From positions 4,180,682-4,244,681 of the forward strand of contig JAQFVV010012398.1 in assembly GCA_028023455.1 (NCBI GenBank): a DNA stretch of 64,000 bases, given 5' to 3'. The notes under the pieces are model-generated. The model made no database searches. It saw nothing but the letters and a program-made list of their open reading frames with translations, and had not been told where the DNA came from. This document shows, one piece after another, positions 35,418-46,929 of this stretch. The translations under genes and the position numbers were made by a program. Each line of letters opens with the position of its first letter. The first letter of the stretch is position 1. This stretch comes from Epiperipatus broadwayi. Taxonomy: Eukaryota > Onychophora > Udeonychophora > Euonychophora > Peripatidae.

Positions 35418-35928
35418 TGTGTCTCAGTGAATAGGAAACTGATTTTCTCTTGAAGCTGTTGCAGTATTATTTCTGAACCAATGCATGTGTTATGTAGCAA
35501 CATAGTTTAGCTTTCATTATAAAATTTTAAGATATTAACATGTCTGGATTATGAGTTATGTGTATTTCATGCTTTAACCTATAATGGAATGTACTAACAT
35601 TAAATTTTGTTTTAAATTGGGCAAAACTAATATTAAAACTTTTGAAATGGTTCAGACTTTATATGGCAATGAAGCTATAGTCACAAAAACATTTTCAAGT
35701 GTTTTACAAGATTTTGTTATACTAGAAAGAGCACTGAAGACAATCAATGAAAGTATGAAACATATTATCACATTTCACATTGTAACTGATAATCTAGTCA
35801 TACTAATATTTTTAAATTTTTGCTGCAAATAACTACAATACCCCGTGTAACACATGCATTGACTTAGATATGATGCAGTAAATGGCTTGGAAAGAAAACC
35901 AGCCATTTTTTTCATTGGAACACAGAAA
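35418..35928 (+). mobile_element. TIR element (~510 bp) with transposase N-terminal HTH
   Basis: The ends are inverted repeats: TGTCTCAGTGAATAGG near 35419 against CATTGGAACACAG near 35913, with a second matching block ACCAATGCATGTGTTA (35478) against TAACACATGCATTGA (35848). They match the TIRs of the element at 28255-28670. Between them is the frame 35584-35832. TIRs plus this HTH suggest a Tc1/mariner-related family. It is clearly decayed. Confidence 0.65.
35584..35832 (+). pseudogene. Mariner/SETMAR-type helix-turn-helix fragment
   Basis: The 82-residue frame starts ECTNIKFCFKLGKTNIKTFE and continues MVQTLYGNEAI. This is the first helix-turn-helix (HTH_48 type) found at the N-terminus of Mos1/mariner transposases and SETMAR or GVQW3-like proteins, which bind the terminal repeats. 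After residue about 40 the match is lost; the W-F-x-R-F block and the DDD catalytic domain are absent. The frame lies between TIRs, so it is an internal deletion derivative, not a host gene. Confidence 0.6.
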
Positions 35929-36103
35929 ATGTTACAAAATTATTTGCTTGGATCAACTAATGTACATTTAGAAATAAATTATTTTGTAAGATTTTATTAT
36001 TTTATTTGATATGAAGGAATTATGTATTTAACATGTTATCATGTTTTGTCTTTTAAATAAAGTATTGTTTTAAAACAATTAGGCAAATAATTTTACATAG
36101 AGA

Positions 36104-36335
36104 AAAAACTTTCTATACAGTAGCGCCACTCAATACAAGCCAGAGTAATCATTGGATGTTAAGTGTAGCACTCTTAGATCCAAGGCTCCTCACTGATGAA
36201 AGCCACAAGCTAGAAACTAATCTGGGCATATTGGATAAGTAGGCACTAGATAGGGATTTTATGCACAAACCTTCCTGCATCCAATGATTACTCTGGCTTG
36301 GACTGAGTGGCGCTACTGTATGGAGAGTTTTTCCT
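36104..36335. mobile_element. Short foldback element (family F), ~230 bp with 55-bp TIRs
   Basis: The left arm 36104-36159 (CAGTAGCGCCACTCAATAC, GCCAGAGTAATCATTGGATG) and right arm 36278-36332 (CATCCAATGATTACTCTGGC, GAGTGGCGCTACTGTATGG) are inverted copies with few differences. The module ATCACGTGATGTTTAGTGG continues outside the right arm (36360-36378), like the terminal module of the other family members. The interior carries the block CACTAGATAGGGATTTTATG shared with 45646-45660. Confidence 0.75.
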
Positions 36336-36384
36336 CTGTGTAAAGCATAAAGAATGGCGATCACGTGATGTTTAGTGGTAAAAT

Positions 36385-37100
36385 AATGTTAATTAATAAA
36401 AAGCGATATAAAATTAAGCAAAAGACGGTATAAGATGGGGAAAGTTTGTCGTTCCTTCGATTATATATTAAAAGCGCTGTGTTTCTTAATATTTAGATAT
36501 ATGACATTTGTCTTACATACAATTTTACAGAATCAAAACACGTCGCAGAAGTTGAATGATACTTTTAAGCTATATTACCGATTTCAATATTTTTATTACA
36601 TGTCAAATTATAAATCAGACAAAAGTTATTATCGTTTAAAAAAAATAATAATAATAATTTCAAACAGCTGGCTATATTAGAGATTGTAAAAATAAAAAAA
36701 AAGTTATTTTAATAACTTTAGATCTGGAAATGTTATCAACTAAATTACATGTTATCAACTAAAGTGTTAATTTCCCCCAACAAATTGATTTAATTTAATT
36801 TTTAAAAAAATCTTATCATCTAGTTAAAAATTAAATATACAAAAAAGATTAAATAAGCAATTCAATTAAGTATATTAAAGATTATCAAAATAAGTCAGTA
36901 CTCATGATTTAGAAGCGTCTTTTGATATATTTTGACATATCATGTGCCATGTCTATTAACCTAGGTTCAAATCCTGGTCAGAAATAAAGCTTGTAACTCT
37001 TCAGCAATTTTACAATTTTTTTTTTTTTGGGCGGATCTTAGATAATCGAGCTAGCCATCCAATATTAGTAAGTAAATGAGTGTCATTTTTTTTTTTAGCT
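36385..37100. other. AT-rich sequence, no gene seen
   Basis: Contains an 81-residue plus frame (36435-36680) with a strong AT bias and no recognisable domain, likely chance. Confidence 0.35.
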
Positions 37101-37106
37101 AGAAGC

Positions 37107-37320
37107 AGAGATGGGGAATCATTTTTCTGCCAAGAGCCATTTGGATAATCCTATTATTTATGAGTCATACAAAAATATCAAATTTAAAAATTAGCCTACT
37201 ATTTGATCAAACAATTAGTTTACCCCTACTCATTAAGGGTGGGTAATCTTTTCAGCTGGCAGGCCAATTTCAACTTATCCTTTTCAAATGAGGGCCATAA
37301 TTTTTAATGAATGAAAAATC
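37107..37320 (+). mobile_element. hAT-like 5' terminus, possibly two nested
   Basis: CAGAGATGGGGAATCATTTT followed by CAAGAGCCATTTGG resembles the 5' end of animal hAT transposons (CAG-rich start, GCCA blocks). A second similar start, AAGGGTGGGTAATCTTTTC with GGCAGGCCAATTT, lies near 37222. A possible right end in the other orientation is GAGGTTCTCAACCCCTG near 38089. I could not find an 8-bp target duplication. Confidence 0.35.
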
Positions 37321-37324
37321 AAGT

Positions 37325-40320
37325 AAAATCATCATTATTATTGACTGTTGCACATTTAATGACCCAATTTGCCTTGTAACTATTCTTCAAGACATATTTA
37401 TATTCTCTAATTTCTTTTTATGTTCCAGAATGGTAGGATGTAGTCATTTGTAAATTCCCCTTTAGAAAATGGTTTTGAAGTTTCTGCTTTTTTTAAAAAA
37501 ATAATAATGTAATTTTCCTTTACAAAATTTTCTGACTTATTTGGATTTTCTATGAGACATGCCAGTCACTTGATGAAGCTCCTTTTCAAGTTTTCTATTT
37601 TAATATTTCTTTTTCAACAATTTTGTTGTAATCAAAATGTTTTGGACAAGAAATGTTCTTTATAACTAAAATATTTTTCAGACATATCTGGCACATTAAT
37701 TTATTATTTCTTTGTATAAAAAAATATGCCCAGACCCATTTCTATTAAAATGTGCATTTTTTTTTTATCTTATTCAGTGTAGCCAAAATTCCAATTTTAT
37801 TTTTGTGATGTACAGTTAGTCTAAAAAAAACCATTATAAAAACAAACAAAATGCTCTCAACATTGTAGATTCAATCCATAGTCAGATAGAACACACAATA
37901 TAGATAATTTGTTGGAATATAGGTTGGATGTAGTTGAGAAAATAAATATTTTATTTAGCTCTTAATTCAATTTGAACTATGTGCATGTGTTTAAATAGAA
38001 ATTTATACAGGACCATTTTATATACATTTTTGAAAATGTCTGGAGCCATAGTGAAAGCTTTCAAGGCTTGGAATTAGCTTCAGGGCAAGAGGTTCTCAAC
38101 CCCTGAGTTACAAGGTAAAACAAACATAGAAAACTGCTCAAACTTTCATCATCCAATAAATCTGGTAAATAATTCCTTTCTCTTTTGGTGTTCCTCATGA
38201 AGGTATGATGTCTTTGTCCTGGAATGACTATTTAATGATTTAAAATAACTTTTTACTTAAAAAACAACTTACTTCTAAGAAACATCTGTGTCCCAATCTT
38301 CCACAAATAATGTAACACATACCCTGTAATGTCTGAACTATAAATCACCAAACTGTTTATACTCTCAATATATCTGATAGAACAGTTATAAACAAAGCAT
38401 AACAAGTCAGGCAATAATCATTTCTTCTTGATACCTTTAGAAATGGCTTTAAGAATTCCCATTTGTCCCTTTTTTATATACATCATCTACCTACACATAT
38501 AAATTGCACTAAGATGTGCATTTTTACATTTATATTTACAAGTCCAAATTTCCATTTGATAGTGATTTACAGATGGTTCTATTTTCACTTTTGAATAGAA
38601 ATGCACATTGGATATCAATTATCTAGCATCCTTGGTTTAGCAACCTTCCTAAATTGGTATATATATTGAGACTAAAAGAGATCATCTAAAGATAACTCAA
38701 GAAGGACCTTTCATATCTTAAAGCAAATATTAAATAATAAACTATTACATCTAACATTTAGTGGATATACATTTACAAATATTCTGTATAAAATATTAAA
38801 AAATATTTATTAAAGAGATAAAATCGTATCAATTTAAATTGTAAACTTTCTATATTTACGTTTTCTTGTGAGAAAGTTAATAACAGCTTTTAAATAATAA
38901 TTATCAAATAAAGATTATTATTATTTCTATTGCTCTGTATGGAGTATTTGAATGCCAGATTCTGAAATATAAGATACTAGAGTCCATTCCAGTTCTGGAT
39001 TTACGGTTCTCAAACTTCCTATTAGCGTTTTCATTCACATTTATGTAAACAGCATAACATAATCAAAAGAAATTGCAATTGAAAAAAAAAATTTGCTTTT
39101 ACTTTTTCTCTTTGCTATTTTGTAGAGAAACAAATATAAAATCATGGATTAATAATGCAGTAACACAATCGTCTCTTGAATTTTAAAGTGACTAAGTAAG
39201 AAAAATAAGAGAATCGTATTTATATCAATTAGGTATATTAATTTATTTAGTGCCATGAGAAAATATGTGTCCAATAATTTATTCAAGATCGAATAAAAAA
39301 TATTATTTGAATAAATCTTAACTCACATCTAAACAATAAAGTCTAACGGTGATAAACAAATGGTTCATATAAAAAAAATCCAAAATTTAAAAAGGACAAA
39401 GCTTGTGGAATATTTTATTTGTTACAAATTTAACTTGATCTTTATAATTTTGCCCATACGAATAGATATTGAATTAATGAAAATGATATTAAATTATTCT
39501 ACATATGGCCATTTGATGAAAAAAAAGATCATTTTTTACAGAACTCATATTATGATTATCAACTGTCTTTGAAGCAATTGACAAGGCAGTTATAAAAGAT
39601 TTAATTTTTTATAATAAACATTGCAGAAAAAATATATCAAAATATGTTCATCCAAACTTTAATATCAAATATTAGTGGTATTTAAATATGAATTACAATG
39701 ATGAGGACATTATTGGTCATTTAAAAACAGTTTAAAAATGGTTAATGTCTGTGATAGATTTTTAAAGCATGTGATAATGTAGATGGAGCACTGAAATTGT
39801 AATATCATTTCAACTGCTATGTTTCTATTTGGACTTTGATACTACAAGACATTGAATTTAACTATGACTATTTGGAAAGCATCATTCCAAAGTATTACAT
39901 TTATTATAATTATTCTTCTTATATTTTCTCCTTTACTTTTTTTGCATTCTTTCATATATATATTACTTTTTATGAATCTTTGCATATACACTCTAATGCA
40001 ATTTTTTAAATATAATTCCTTATCGAAATTGTTAGAAAATTAAAATAATTATATAAAAAATTTGCATTGGAATGTATATGCGGAGATTTATAAAAAGTAA
40101 TATGTATATATTATAATTATTTTCATTATTATTAGCTTATTTTGTATTATATTTAAAGCCAAAAATAACTGTAAAAATAAATGTGTAATGTTGCAATGAC
40201 ATCAAATTGAAAGAAAATAATCCCTGCGAGTATACATGACAAAACATGTTTTTCTTTATCGTGATCTTTTTTCTTAATGGCATCATTATTGCAAAATTTC
40301 AAATCACATTTTTTTTATTA
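37325..40320. other. AT-rich sequence, no gene seen
   Basis: No coding motif. Small frames (39360, 39852) are AT-biased and not similar to anything I recognise. Confidence 0.4.
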
Positions 40321-40329
40321 CAAATTTCA

Positions 40330-40490
40330 TTCTTAAAATTTGTTAGTGTTGAAAGTCGCATTTTTAAAAAATTTAAATATTGTTCTTGAACATTGTTAGT
40401 GTTGAAAGTTACAATTTTTTTTTAATTTCGTTCTTAAAAGTTGTTTCTGTTGAAACTTGTTAATGTTGAAAGTCAACATTTATTAGCACT
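40330..40490 (+). repeat. Degenerate tandem repeat (TTAGTGTTGAAAGT)
   Basis: The unit around GTTCTTAAAA...TTGTTAGTGTTGAAAGT recurs about three to four times with changes near 40336, 40388, 40432 and 40460. Confidence 0.55.
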
Positions 40491-40554
40491 TCTATGAACA
40501 TCCTTGCAATAATGTGATATATTTTCATAGGGAACACTTTTACTGCAGATCCAA

Positions 40555-41003
40555 TATTGGGAGCAAGTTAATTAATGATAATGGCAAGGAAAGTGATTTA
40601 CTGTTTAAGGTTTGAATAGAATCTTTAGCAACAAAGGAATATACACATAAATAAAAAATGTAGGTGATTTAATTTGCAAGTTGTGTAAGGAAGGCATAGA
40701 AAATATTAGACATCTGTTAATTGAATGTGAATGCCTACAAGCAGAAAGAATACAAATAATGAAGTTGTGGAAGAATAAATATAACCAAAATGATTATATA
40801 AAAAGTGAGCTCTTGTTTTTTATGCTGGGTTTGGGAAAAAATAAGGGGGATTTAGATATAAAGGCCATGGAATTGATAATGTTGTAGAAATGGGATGGAA
40901 CAGGATAGAGAAGAATATGGAAAAAATTTAGGGTGGGTATTGTGACTGAGAGATTCCCGACTCCGAAAATGGAGTAGTCACAGTGCACTGCATCGCACAG
41001 AAA
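40555..41003 (+). mobile_element. LINE family A, 3' end copy
   Basis: This plus-strand copy begins inside the C-terminal coding region (ATGATAATGGCAAGGAAAG matches 3461-3481) and contains the CCHC finger CKLCKEGIENIRHLLIEC from 40678, and then LGLGKNKGDLDIK. The 3' UTR is diverged: CTGAGAGATTCCCGACTCC and ATGGAGTAGTCACAG, ending GCACTGCATCGCACA near 41000. A stop near 40615 and others show it is dead. Confidence 0.8.
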
Positions 41004-41004
41004 A

Positions 41005-41775
41005 GAAAGTTATTTCCACTGTCTTACATTTAATTTGAAAATTTTGTATTTATTAATAAACACAAGCCATTATCTAATACATTTTTTAAAATAAGAAAAA
41101 ATGACTTTGACCTTACATTTATTATTTATAATTTGATCCTTACTAAGTTCACCTGTAGAAAGTTCATTTCTTAATGTTTAAAAGGAATGGCATGCACAAT
41201 CACTCTATATGTGCAGGCACTCAATAAAGAAAGATGATATAATAATATTGACAGCAATAGAAAAGGAAGTCACTTTCGTTGTATTACATTTAATTTGAAA
41301 ATATTATGGTTATTAATCATTAACAATTATATATATATATATTTGCATAAAACTATGATTCTGGAGTGTATAGTAGTACATCTTGCAAATTGTAAATATA
41401 CTTTCCCATTCAACTTGAAAATTTTGTAAACTATTTTTTTTTCCTATTGTTTATTAAAATAAAATCATATTACAAAAAATTGTTTCGTGAAAAGTCTTGT
41501 TTTACATAGTAATTTTGCTAATGACTTAAAAAGAAAGAAAAAATCAGTGCCTCTAGTAGTTATTCTTAAGAGATCCAAACAACTCATAGCTGTAAAATTG
41601 CTTCAAGCACATTTGAAAGATCAGTAATAACTTGTAAACACTTGAATTCTGTAACTATTAAATAAATATTATTTTTTAAATTACAAAAAAAAAAATAATT
41701 AAAAAATTTTTTTTACAAAAAAAAACTACCACCAGTGTATAAAATGTTCTTAATATATTTGTTTTTTACATTTGA
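41005..41775. other. AT-rich sequence with a diverged local duplication
   Basis: A block (ACATTTAATTTGAAAAT with GTATTTATTAAT) recurs near 41026, 41287 and 41410. No gene seen. Confidence 0.4.
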
Positions 41776-41779
41776 AAGT

Positions 41780-42000
41780 TAATCTCAACTTATAAAATTT
41801 TCAGATTTTTATGTGTTGCTTTTTATTGATATTATAGTCACGTGACCAGAGTTCTAAATTTTTCATGTTTTGGCTTTCTTTTTTATTTTTTTTACTGTGT
41901 GACGTTTTGGCGGGTTTTTCCAAGTCACGTGACCCAAGTTCTAAATTTTTTCATTTTTGCATACTTTTTTATCACTTAGATGTGTCAGACAATGTTTTGG
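41780..42000. repeat. 87-bp tandem unit carrying GTCACGTGAC
   Basis: GTCACGTGAC with the following AGTTCTAAATTTTT is at 41837-41846 and again at 41924-41933, 87 bases apart, embedded in a T-rich unit that also contains GACGTTTTGG. CACGTG is the E-box core, but in an intergenic repeat this may just be repeat sequence. Confidence 0.6.
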
Positions 42001-42009
42001 GTTGTTTTT

Positions 42010-44735
42010 GAAATTCAAAATGGCAGAGATCATGTACTAAAAGAGCACCACCGTATAATCTGTAATTCAACCACAAACAGTATCTTAATTTCTCAGAAAA
42101 ATGAAAGATTCCCATATAATTTGGATTTTTTTTTGTCAGGTAAATGATTAATAAATTTTGATGATTAGTAAATAAAATATCTCTTAACTGGAAAGTAAAC
42201 CATAAATCCTTAGATGCTTACTGAGGAAGTTCAACAATTGACGGGAAGCAAACCAATGCTTGACTAAGAACTAATAAATCTGTTGACTGTATAGAAAAGA
42301 TGAAAAAATAAACTATGCCTAAAAGTAAAAATATCTATAATAGCAGCAATGGGTTTTTTCATATTATCTATAGTTGGAAAGACAGTCAACATAGAGTATA
42401 GACATTTTCATGTAAAAAAAAAAGATTATAAATGAGAAAAAATAGCAAAAGTACTCAAAAATGTATTAGTAATAAACATATTGTTATTTATGAATACATT
42501 TTCTGTTTAGGGTGATAAATGTTTGAAATTAGATGTGATGAGAAAGAAGACAAATCAAAGGCGTTTATGATGATGATTTTGCAGCAATGGTAAAACTCGA
42601 GGGCAATAATGACAATGTTAGGAAATATTAATATATTTGCATTATTACTTTTAAAAAACTAGTTGTATCAGGGAAAGCCTATTACATGGCTACTCAATGC
42701 AATATTTAAAATATTCAGTGATAACTTTTTGCGGAATTAATACTTAAATTAAATACTAATGATCACCAAATTATTCTATCACTGAACTAATCAATCATTC
42801 TCATCTTAAAATTATAGGGGTCTAAATCTTATTATATATATATATATATTCATGAAAGTTTTACTTATTTAACAGAGCATAATGTATATTCCAATAATAT
42901 CTATATGCTTTAGGACTTCATTGTGCCAATGGGTATTACGGTCAACACTGGAAACATTTCATCTAAGAATAATACTATTAGTTTAAACAAAAATTTAACC
43001 TGTTATAAAAAAACTTTGATAAATATGAATATAATTTTATGTTGTTGAATATTATAAAACATTACTAATGTTAGTTGATTAATGTGGACAAACATTATGA
43101 ACACAATAAAGCTTATAATAAATGCTGACATTTGTTAACATTATTGGAGATATCTTGGTACTAGACAATTGGCTGCTGATTACATATTAAGCTTATATGG
43201 CACCAGTGATTCACTGGAGTAATTCTCTTAGTGTAGTACTCTGTGTATCATTGCCATAATCTGGAATGTAAATTTTAAAAAAAAACATGGAGATTTTTTC
43301 AAATGTATTAAAAATTCACTAATAAGCCCAGAATTTTCTGAGGTAATCAACAAATCCAGCTGACCATTTATTACTAACAGATAAATGGGGAAATTGCTAT
43401 TCATAGTTGAAAAAGAAAAATCTGAACCAATCAATATCAACCTGAAAAATTGTTTTATATTTATAAGTTTTAAGACAATGATTTATCTTTACTCTTTTAA
43501 TGTAGACAATGAGATACAGCAATCAAAAAATCCTGAATTAATTTTACTATATTTGAAAGAAAAAAAAATCAGTTTAGATTAATTTCTAAAAATAATTAAA
43601 AAGTTAATCAAAAATGTTATTTAATTAAAGTTCAAACAAAGATAATTTAATAATAGAAAGTTGCTGTCTTAATATATTAAAAATAGATTTGGGACAATAA
43701 TTGTAATAAGTAGACTAATTTTAAAAAAAAAGATAATCAATCCTCTCGCTACAGAGAGAGAATATAATTATAACATTAATTAAATTGAAAAATACAGCAG
43801 TGACTCCAGAAATAAAGGATCATACTAATTGAATGTAAAATATTATTAAAAAAAGAGCAGAATATTTTAGTGAACACTATGTTTCTGAAGATTAACCATT
43901 GTTGTAGATGAATTTCCAATCCAGGCAAGTCTAACACAAGAGAGCATCCATAGGATTAGATATTTTTGGCAGGTTATATTTGATATTACTATTTTATATG
44001 CCATAGGATTTGATATTCTTTGTAATTTATTGCATTATCTAAGAATTTATTTTATGCTAAATTTTATCTTTTGATAATAATTAAAATACAAAGTATTCTT
44101 TTAATAGGAGTTGCCTGTTTAATTTATTAAGTTTCCTTATTAAGAGTCACAATAACAAAGTGATAAAGCAATAAGTTCCCATATTAAATTAAAATTAGTA
44201 AGCCAGAAATTTGATTTAACACTTTGGGTTGAGACAATAAATTTACTTTCATATAAGAGAAAATTAAATATCTTTATAAATAGCCATAAAGTTATATTAA
44301 TATTAAAAAAACAACTAAATAATTCATTATTCCAGAATTTTATGCTTCTGAAAAAACTGTAATCCAAAGGAAATAAGGAGTGAAAATTAACCAGATCAAT
44401 TTAATATTTTAATTCATAATTTGTATGTTTTAATTCTATTTTAGATGTGTGTATATATATATAAAACTTAAACAGAATTCTAATCTTAAGATTCAAATTC
44501 ATAGAACCGACAAATTTAGGTATTGACATTTGACTTCAGAATAAACTGTGAAAATGTATCTTGCTACTGTTATTATTATTTTGCTTACTTTATTTTATAC
44601 TATTATTTTGATTTTCCTGAAGGTTTGTGATAATGCTATATTAGATGTTGGGCTATTTTCATCATATATCATTAAATGTTCAATGTCTAGAAAAAAAATT
44701 AATTTTATTTAAATTTTTCAAATACTAACAACTTC
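42010..44735. other. AT-rich sequence, no gene seen
   Basis: No coding motif, TIR or RNA gene recognised. Small frames (43228, 43385, 44140) are AT-biased. A TA microsatellite lies near 42833-42850. Confidence 0.4.
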
Positions 44736-44739
44736 TTAA

Positions 44740-45730
44740 TCCACTAAACATCATATGATCACCATTTCTTATGCTTGCTTGTAACTGTTATTTAAACAAG
44801 CAAAACTCTCCATACAGTAATGCCACTCAGTACAAGACACAGTAATCAATGGATGCCAGAAGCTTGTGCATAAAATCCCTATCTAGTGCCTACTCTTCCA
44901 ATATCCCCAGACTAATTTCTAGCTTGTAGCTTTTGTCAGTGAGGAGCCTTGGATCTGAGAGCACTGCACCTAGATCTTAGAATCTAATGCAACCCTCCAG
45001 CAGCCAGCTTTTTATCTCTACTTAACTACAAAACTATGAGAATAAAATTGAAATCACAATATTTTCAGTCCAAGCTCATTAGCTTATATAGTCATATAGG
45101 TCTGAACTCAGTTCAATACCCATACATTTTGGTGTCTTTGGTTCTTTAATAATCATACCCACCATTATCTTATTAGTCAGGATTGATATTAAATCACTAA
45201 ACATCACATGATCACCATTTCTTATGCTTGCTCATAACTGTTATTAAAACAGGCAAAACTCTCCATACAGTAGTGCCACTACAGTGCTGTTTTAATAACA
45301 GTTATGAGCAAGTATAAGAAATGGTGTCCATATGATGTTTAGTGGTTTAATACCAATCCTGCCTAATAGGATAGTGGTGACTATGGTTATTAAAGAACCG
45401 AAGACACCAAAATGTATGGTATTGAACTGAATTCAAACCTATATGACTATATAAGCTAATGAGTTTGGGTTAAAAATATCATATTTTCAATTTTATTTGC
45501 AGTTTTGTAGTTAAGTAGAGATAAAGACTGGCTGCTGGAGGGTTGCATTAGATCCCAAGATCTAGGTGCAGTGTAGCCAAAGCTCCTCACTGACAAAAGT
45601 CACAAGCTAGAAACTAGTCTGGGGATATTGGATGAATAGGCACTAGATAGGGATTTTATGCACAAGCCTTCCGGCATCCAAAGGCTTGCACTGAGTGACA
45701 CTACTATATGGAGAGTTTTGCCTGGTTGTG
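44740..45730. mobile_element. Foldback element (family F) with ~440-bp inverted arms
   Basis: Left arm about 44797-45252 and right arm 45287-45724 are inverted copies around a 34-base loop (45253-45286). Examples of paired blocks: GTTATTAAAACAG (45240) with CTGTTTTAATAAC (45287); TGGTGTCTTTGGTTCTTTAA (45130) with TTAAAGAACCGAAGACACCA (45388); TTGTGCATAAAATCCC (44867) with GGGATTTTATGCACAAG (45650). The terminal module CACTAAACATCACATGATCA is at 44753, 45197 and, inverted, 45335. There is no transposase gene. It looks like a non-autonomous foldback transposon or two copies joined head to head. Confidence 0.8.
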
Positions 45731-46172
45731 TTAGTAATAATGCACATATAGCAATATAAGTTAGTAATTACAAAATATTCTGAATAGTATTATTCTTTAC
45801 TCTTCTTTAAGTGTTTCTGGCCTCACCAGTGACAATATTAGCATAAGAATCAAATTTGATTCTTGAATATCAAATTTTAAGGCAATACTCTAACCAACTG
45901 AGCTATTCTATCAAAGGCAACAGTCAGTAGAAATTCCATCTTCTTCTCTATGTAGGTTAGTTCAAATTCTACCGATTCCCTCCATTTTTATTAATACTTT
46001 TTTTCTAAGAGTAAGTTTAATTATATGCTTTCAGATATTATTTATTGCCACATTGGGTTGATATATAGAATTATTTACCATTATCATATGAGCAACTTCT
46101 TTGAATTTTCTTCTTTGCAAACTCTCATGAAGAATTGTTATCTATCAGCAATCATCAATAAAACCTTTAATA

Positions 46173-46348
46173 AACAACAAAAAGACATACCAAAAGGAAA
46201 AACAATTACTGGTACTATAACATATCCATACATATCAGGAATGGCAGACAGATTAAAGAAAACAACAAAAAGACATATCAAAAGGAAAAACAATTATTAG
46301 TACTATAACATATCCATACATACCAGAAATGACAGACAAATTAAAGAA
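46173..46348 (+). repeat. 88-bp tandem duplication
   Basis: AACAACAAAAAGACATACC and the following 70 bases are repeated at 46261 with a few changes. Since 88 is not a multiple of three, it shifts the frame of the Penelope-like relic. Confidence 0.75.
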
Positions 46349-46690
46349 AGTCTGCAGCCAATATAACACTAGAACATCTTTCCAAAGCCATACCAAACTT
46401 CAAGGAATGCTTCTACTAAGCCTAAACTGGAAATGCTGAAAAACTGCATTTATGAAATACCATGTAAATGTGAAAGTATATTGGTGAGATCTGGCACTTT
46501 GTTGAACAATTAAAAGAACACAAACTAATATTTGTCTATGTTCAACTGGGAATTACAAAAATACTGGATAGAAAGGGAAAAGCACAAAAAAGAAAATTCA
46601 AAGAAGTTGCTCTCATGACAATGGCAAATAATCCTGTAAGTCAATCCAGTGTGGCAATACATAATATCTTAAATTCGTAGAAAAAAGGAT
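46180..46690 (+). pseudogene. Penelope-like RT C-terminus and GIY-YIG nuclease, decayed
   Basis: Plus-strand blocks in shifting frames: ITYPYISGMADRLKK near 46210 and again YPYIPEMTDKLKKVCSQYNT near 46310 (the thumb-side block before the nuclease), TRTSFQSHTKLQGML, then NCIYEIPCKCE near 46443 and, after a frame change, YIGEIWHFVEQLKEHK near 46478. The last two are the GIY-YIG nuclease start. An 88-bp tandem duplication (46173-46260 and 46261-46348) repeats the first block. Stops interrupt the chain. In live Penelope-like elements this nuclease cuts the target for RT priming. Confidence 0.65.
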
Positions 46691-46773
46691 TTTAAAAAAA
46701 TTAAAGAAATCAGGAGAATTTGAACCAACTATCATAGATAAGTATATGAAATTTTTAATGATTATTGCCTTTG

Positions 46774-46852
46774 ACAGAATAGCTCAGTTGGTTAGGGCTG
46801 CCTCAAAATTTAATATTCAAGAATCTAAAGGTGTAAGTTTGATACCTATGCT
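46774..46852 (+). other. tRNA-like sequence with A and B boxes
   Basis: TAGCTCAGTTGGTTAG is a standard D-arm/A box and AGTTTGATACC fits a B box (consensus GTTCGANNCC) about 50 bases later, at normal tRNA spacing. The anticodon and acceptor stems do not pair well by eye, so it is a tRNA-derived head or pseudogene. An inverted copy lies at 45851-45912, with a damaged B box. Confidence 0.55.
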
Positions 46853-46929
46853 AATATTATCATTGGTCAGGCTAACACCTAAAAAAGAATGAAGAATAAT
46901 ACTACTTGAAATGTTGTATAATTACTAAC

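Larger units (their letters stand above)
45775..46925 (+). mobile_element. Penelope-like relic flanked by inverted tRNA-like arms
   Basis: The left arm (about 45775-45925) and right arm (about 46765-46925) are inverted copies: AGAATAGCTCAGTTGGTTAG at 46775 matches the complement of 45893-45912, and TATGCTAATATTATCA near 46847 pairs with 45834-45850. Between them, plus-strand frames carry Penelope-like RT end and GIY-YIG motifs. The arms carry tRNA-like A and B box sequences. Terminal repeats in inverted orientation occur in Penelope-like elements, but arms with tRNA-like boxes point to a SINE or a tRNA-related tail. Confidence 0.65.

Noticed and set aside
36149-36364. 71-residue minus frame
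   Set aside because: Lies entirely in the short foldback element and its inverted arms; no domain.
45851-46852. Functional tRNA genes
   Set aside because: A and B boxes are visible but stems do not pair and the copies are inverted flanks of a retroelement relic; called tRNA-like only.
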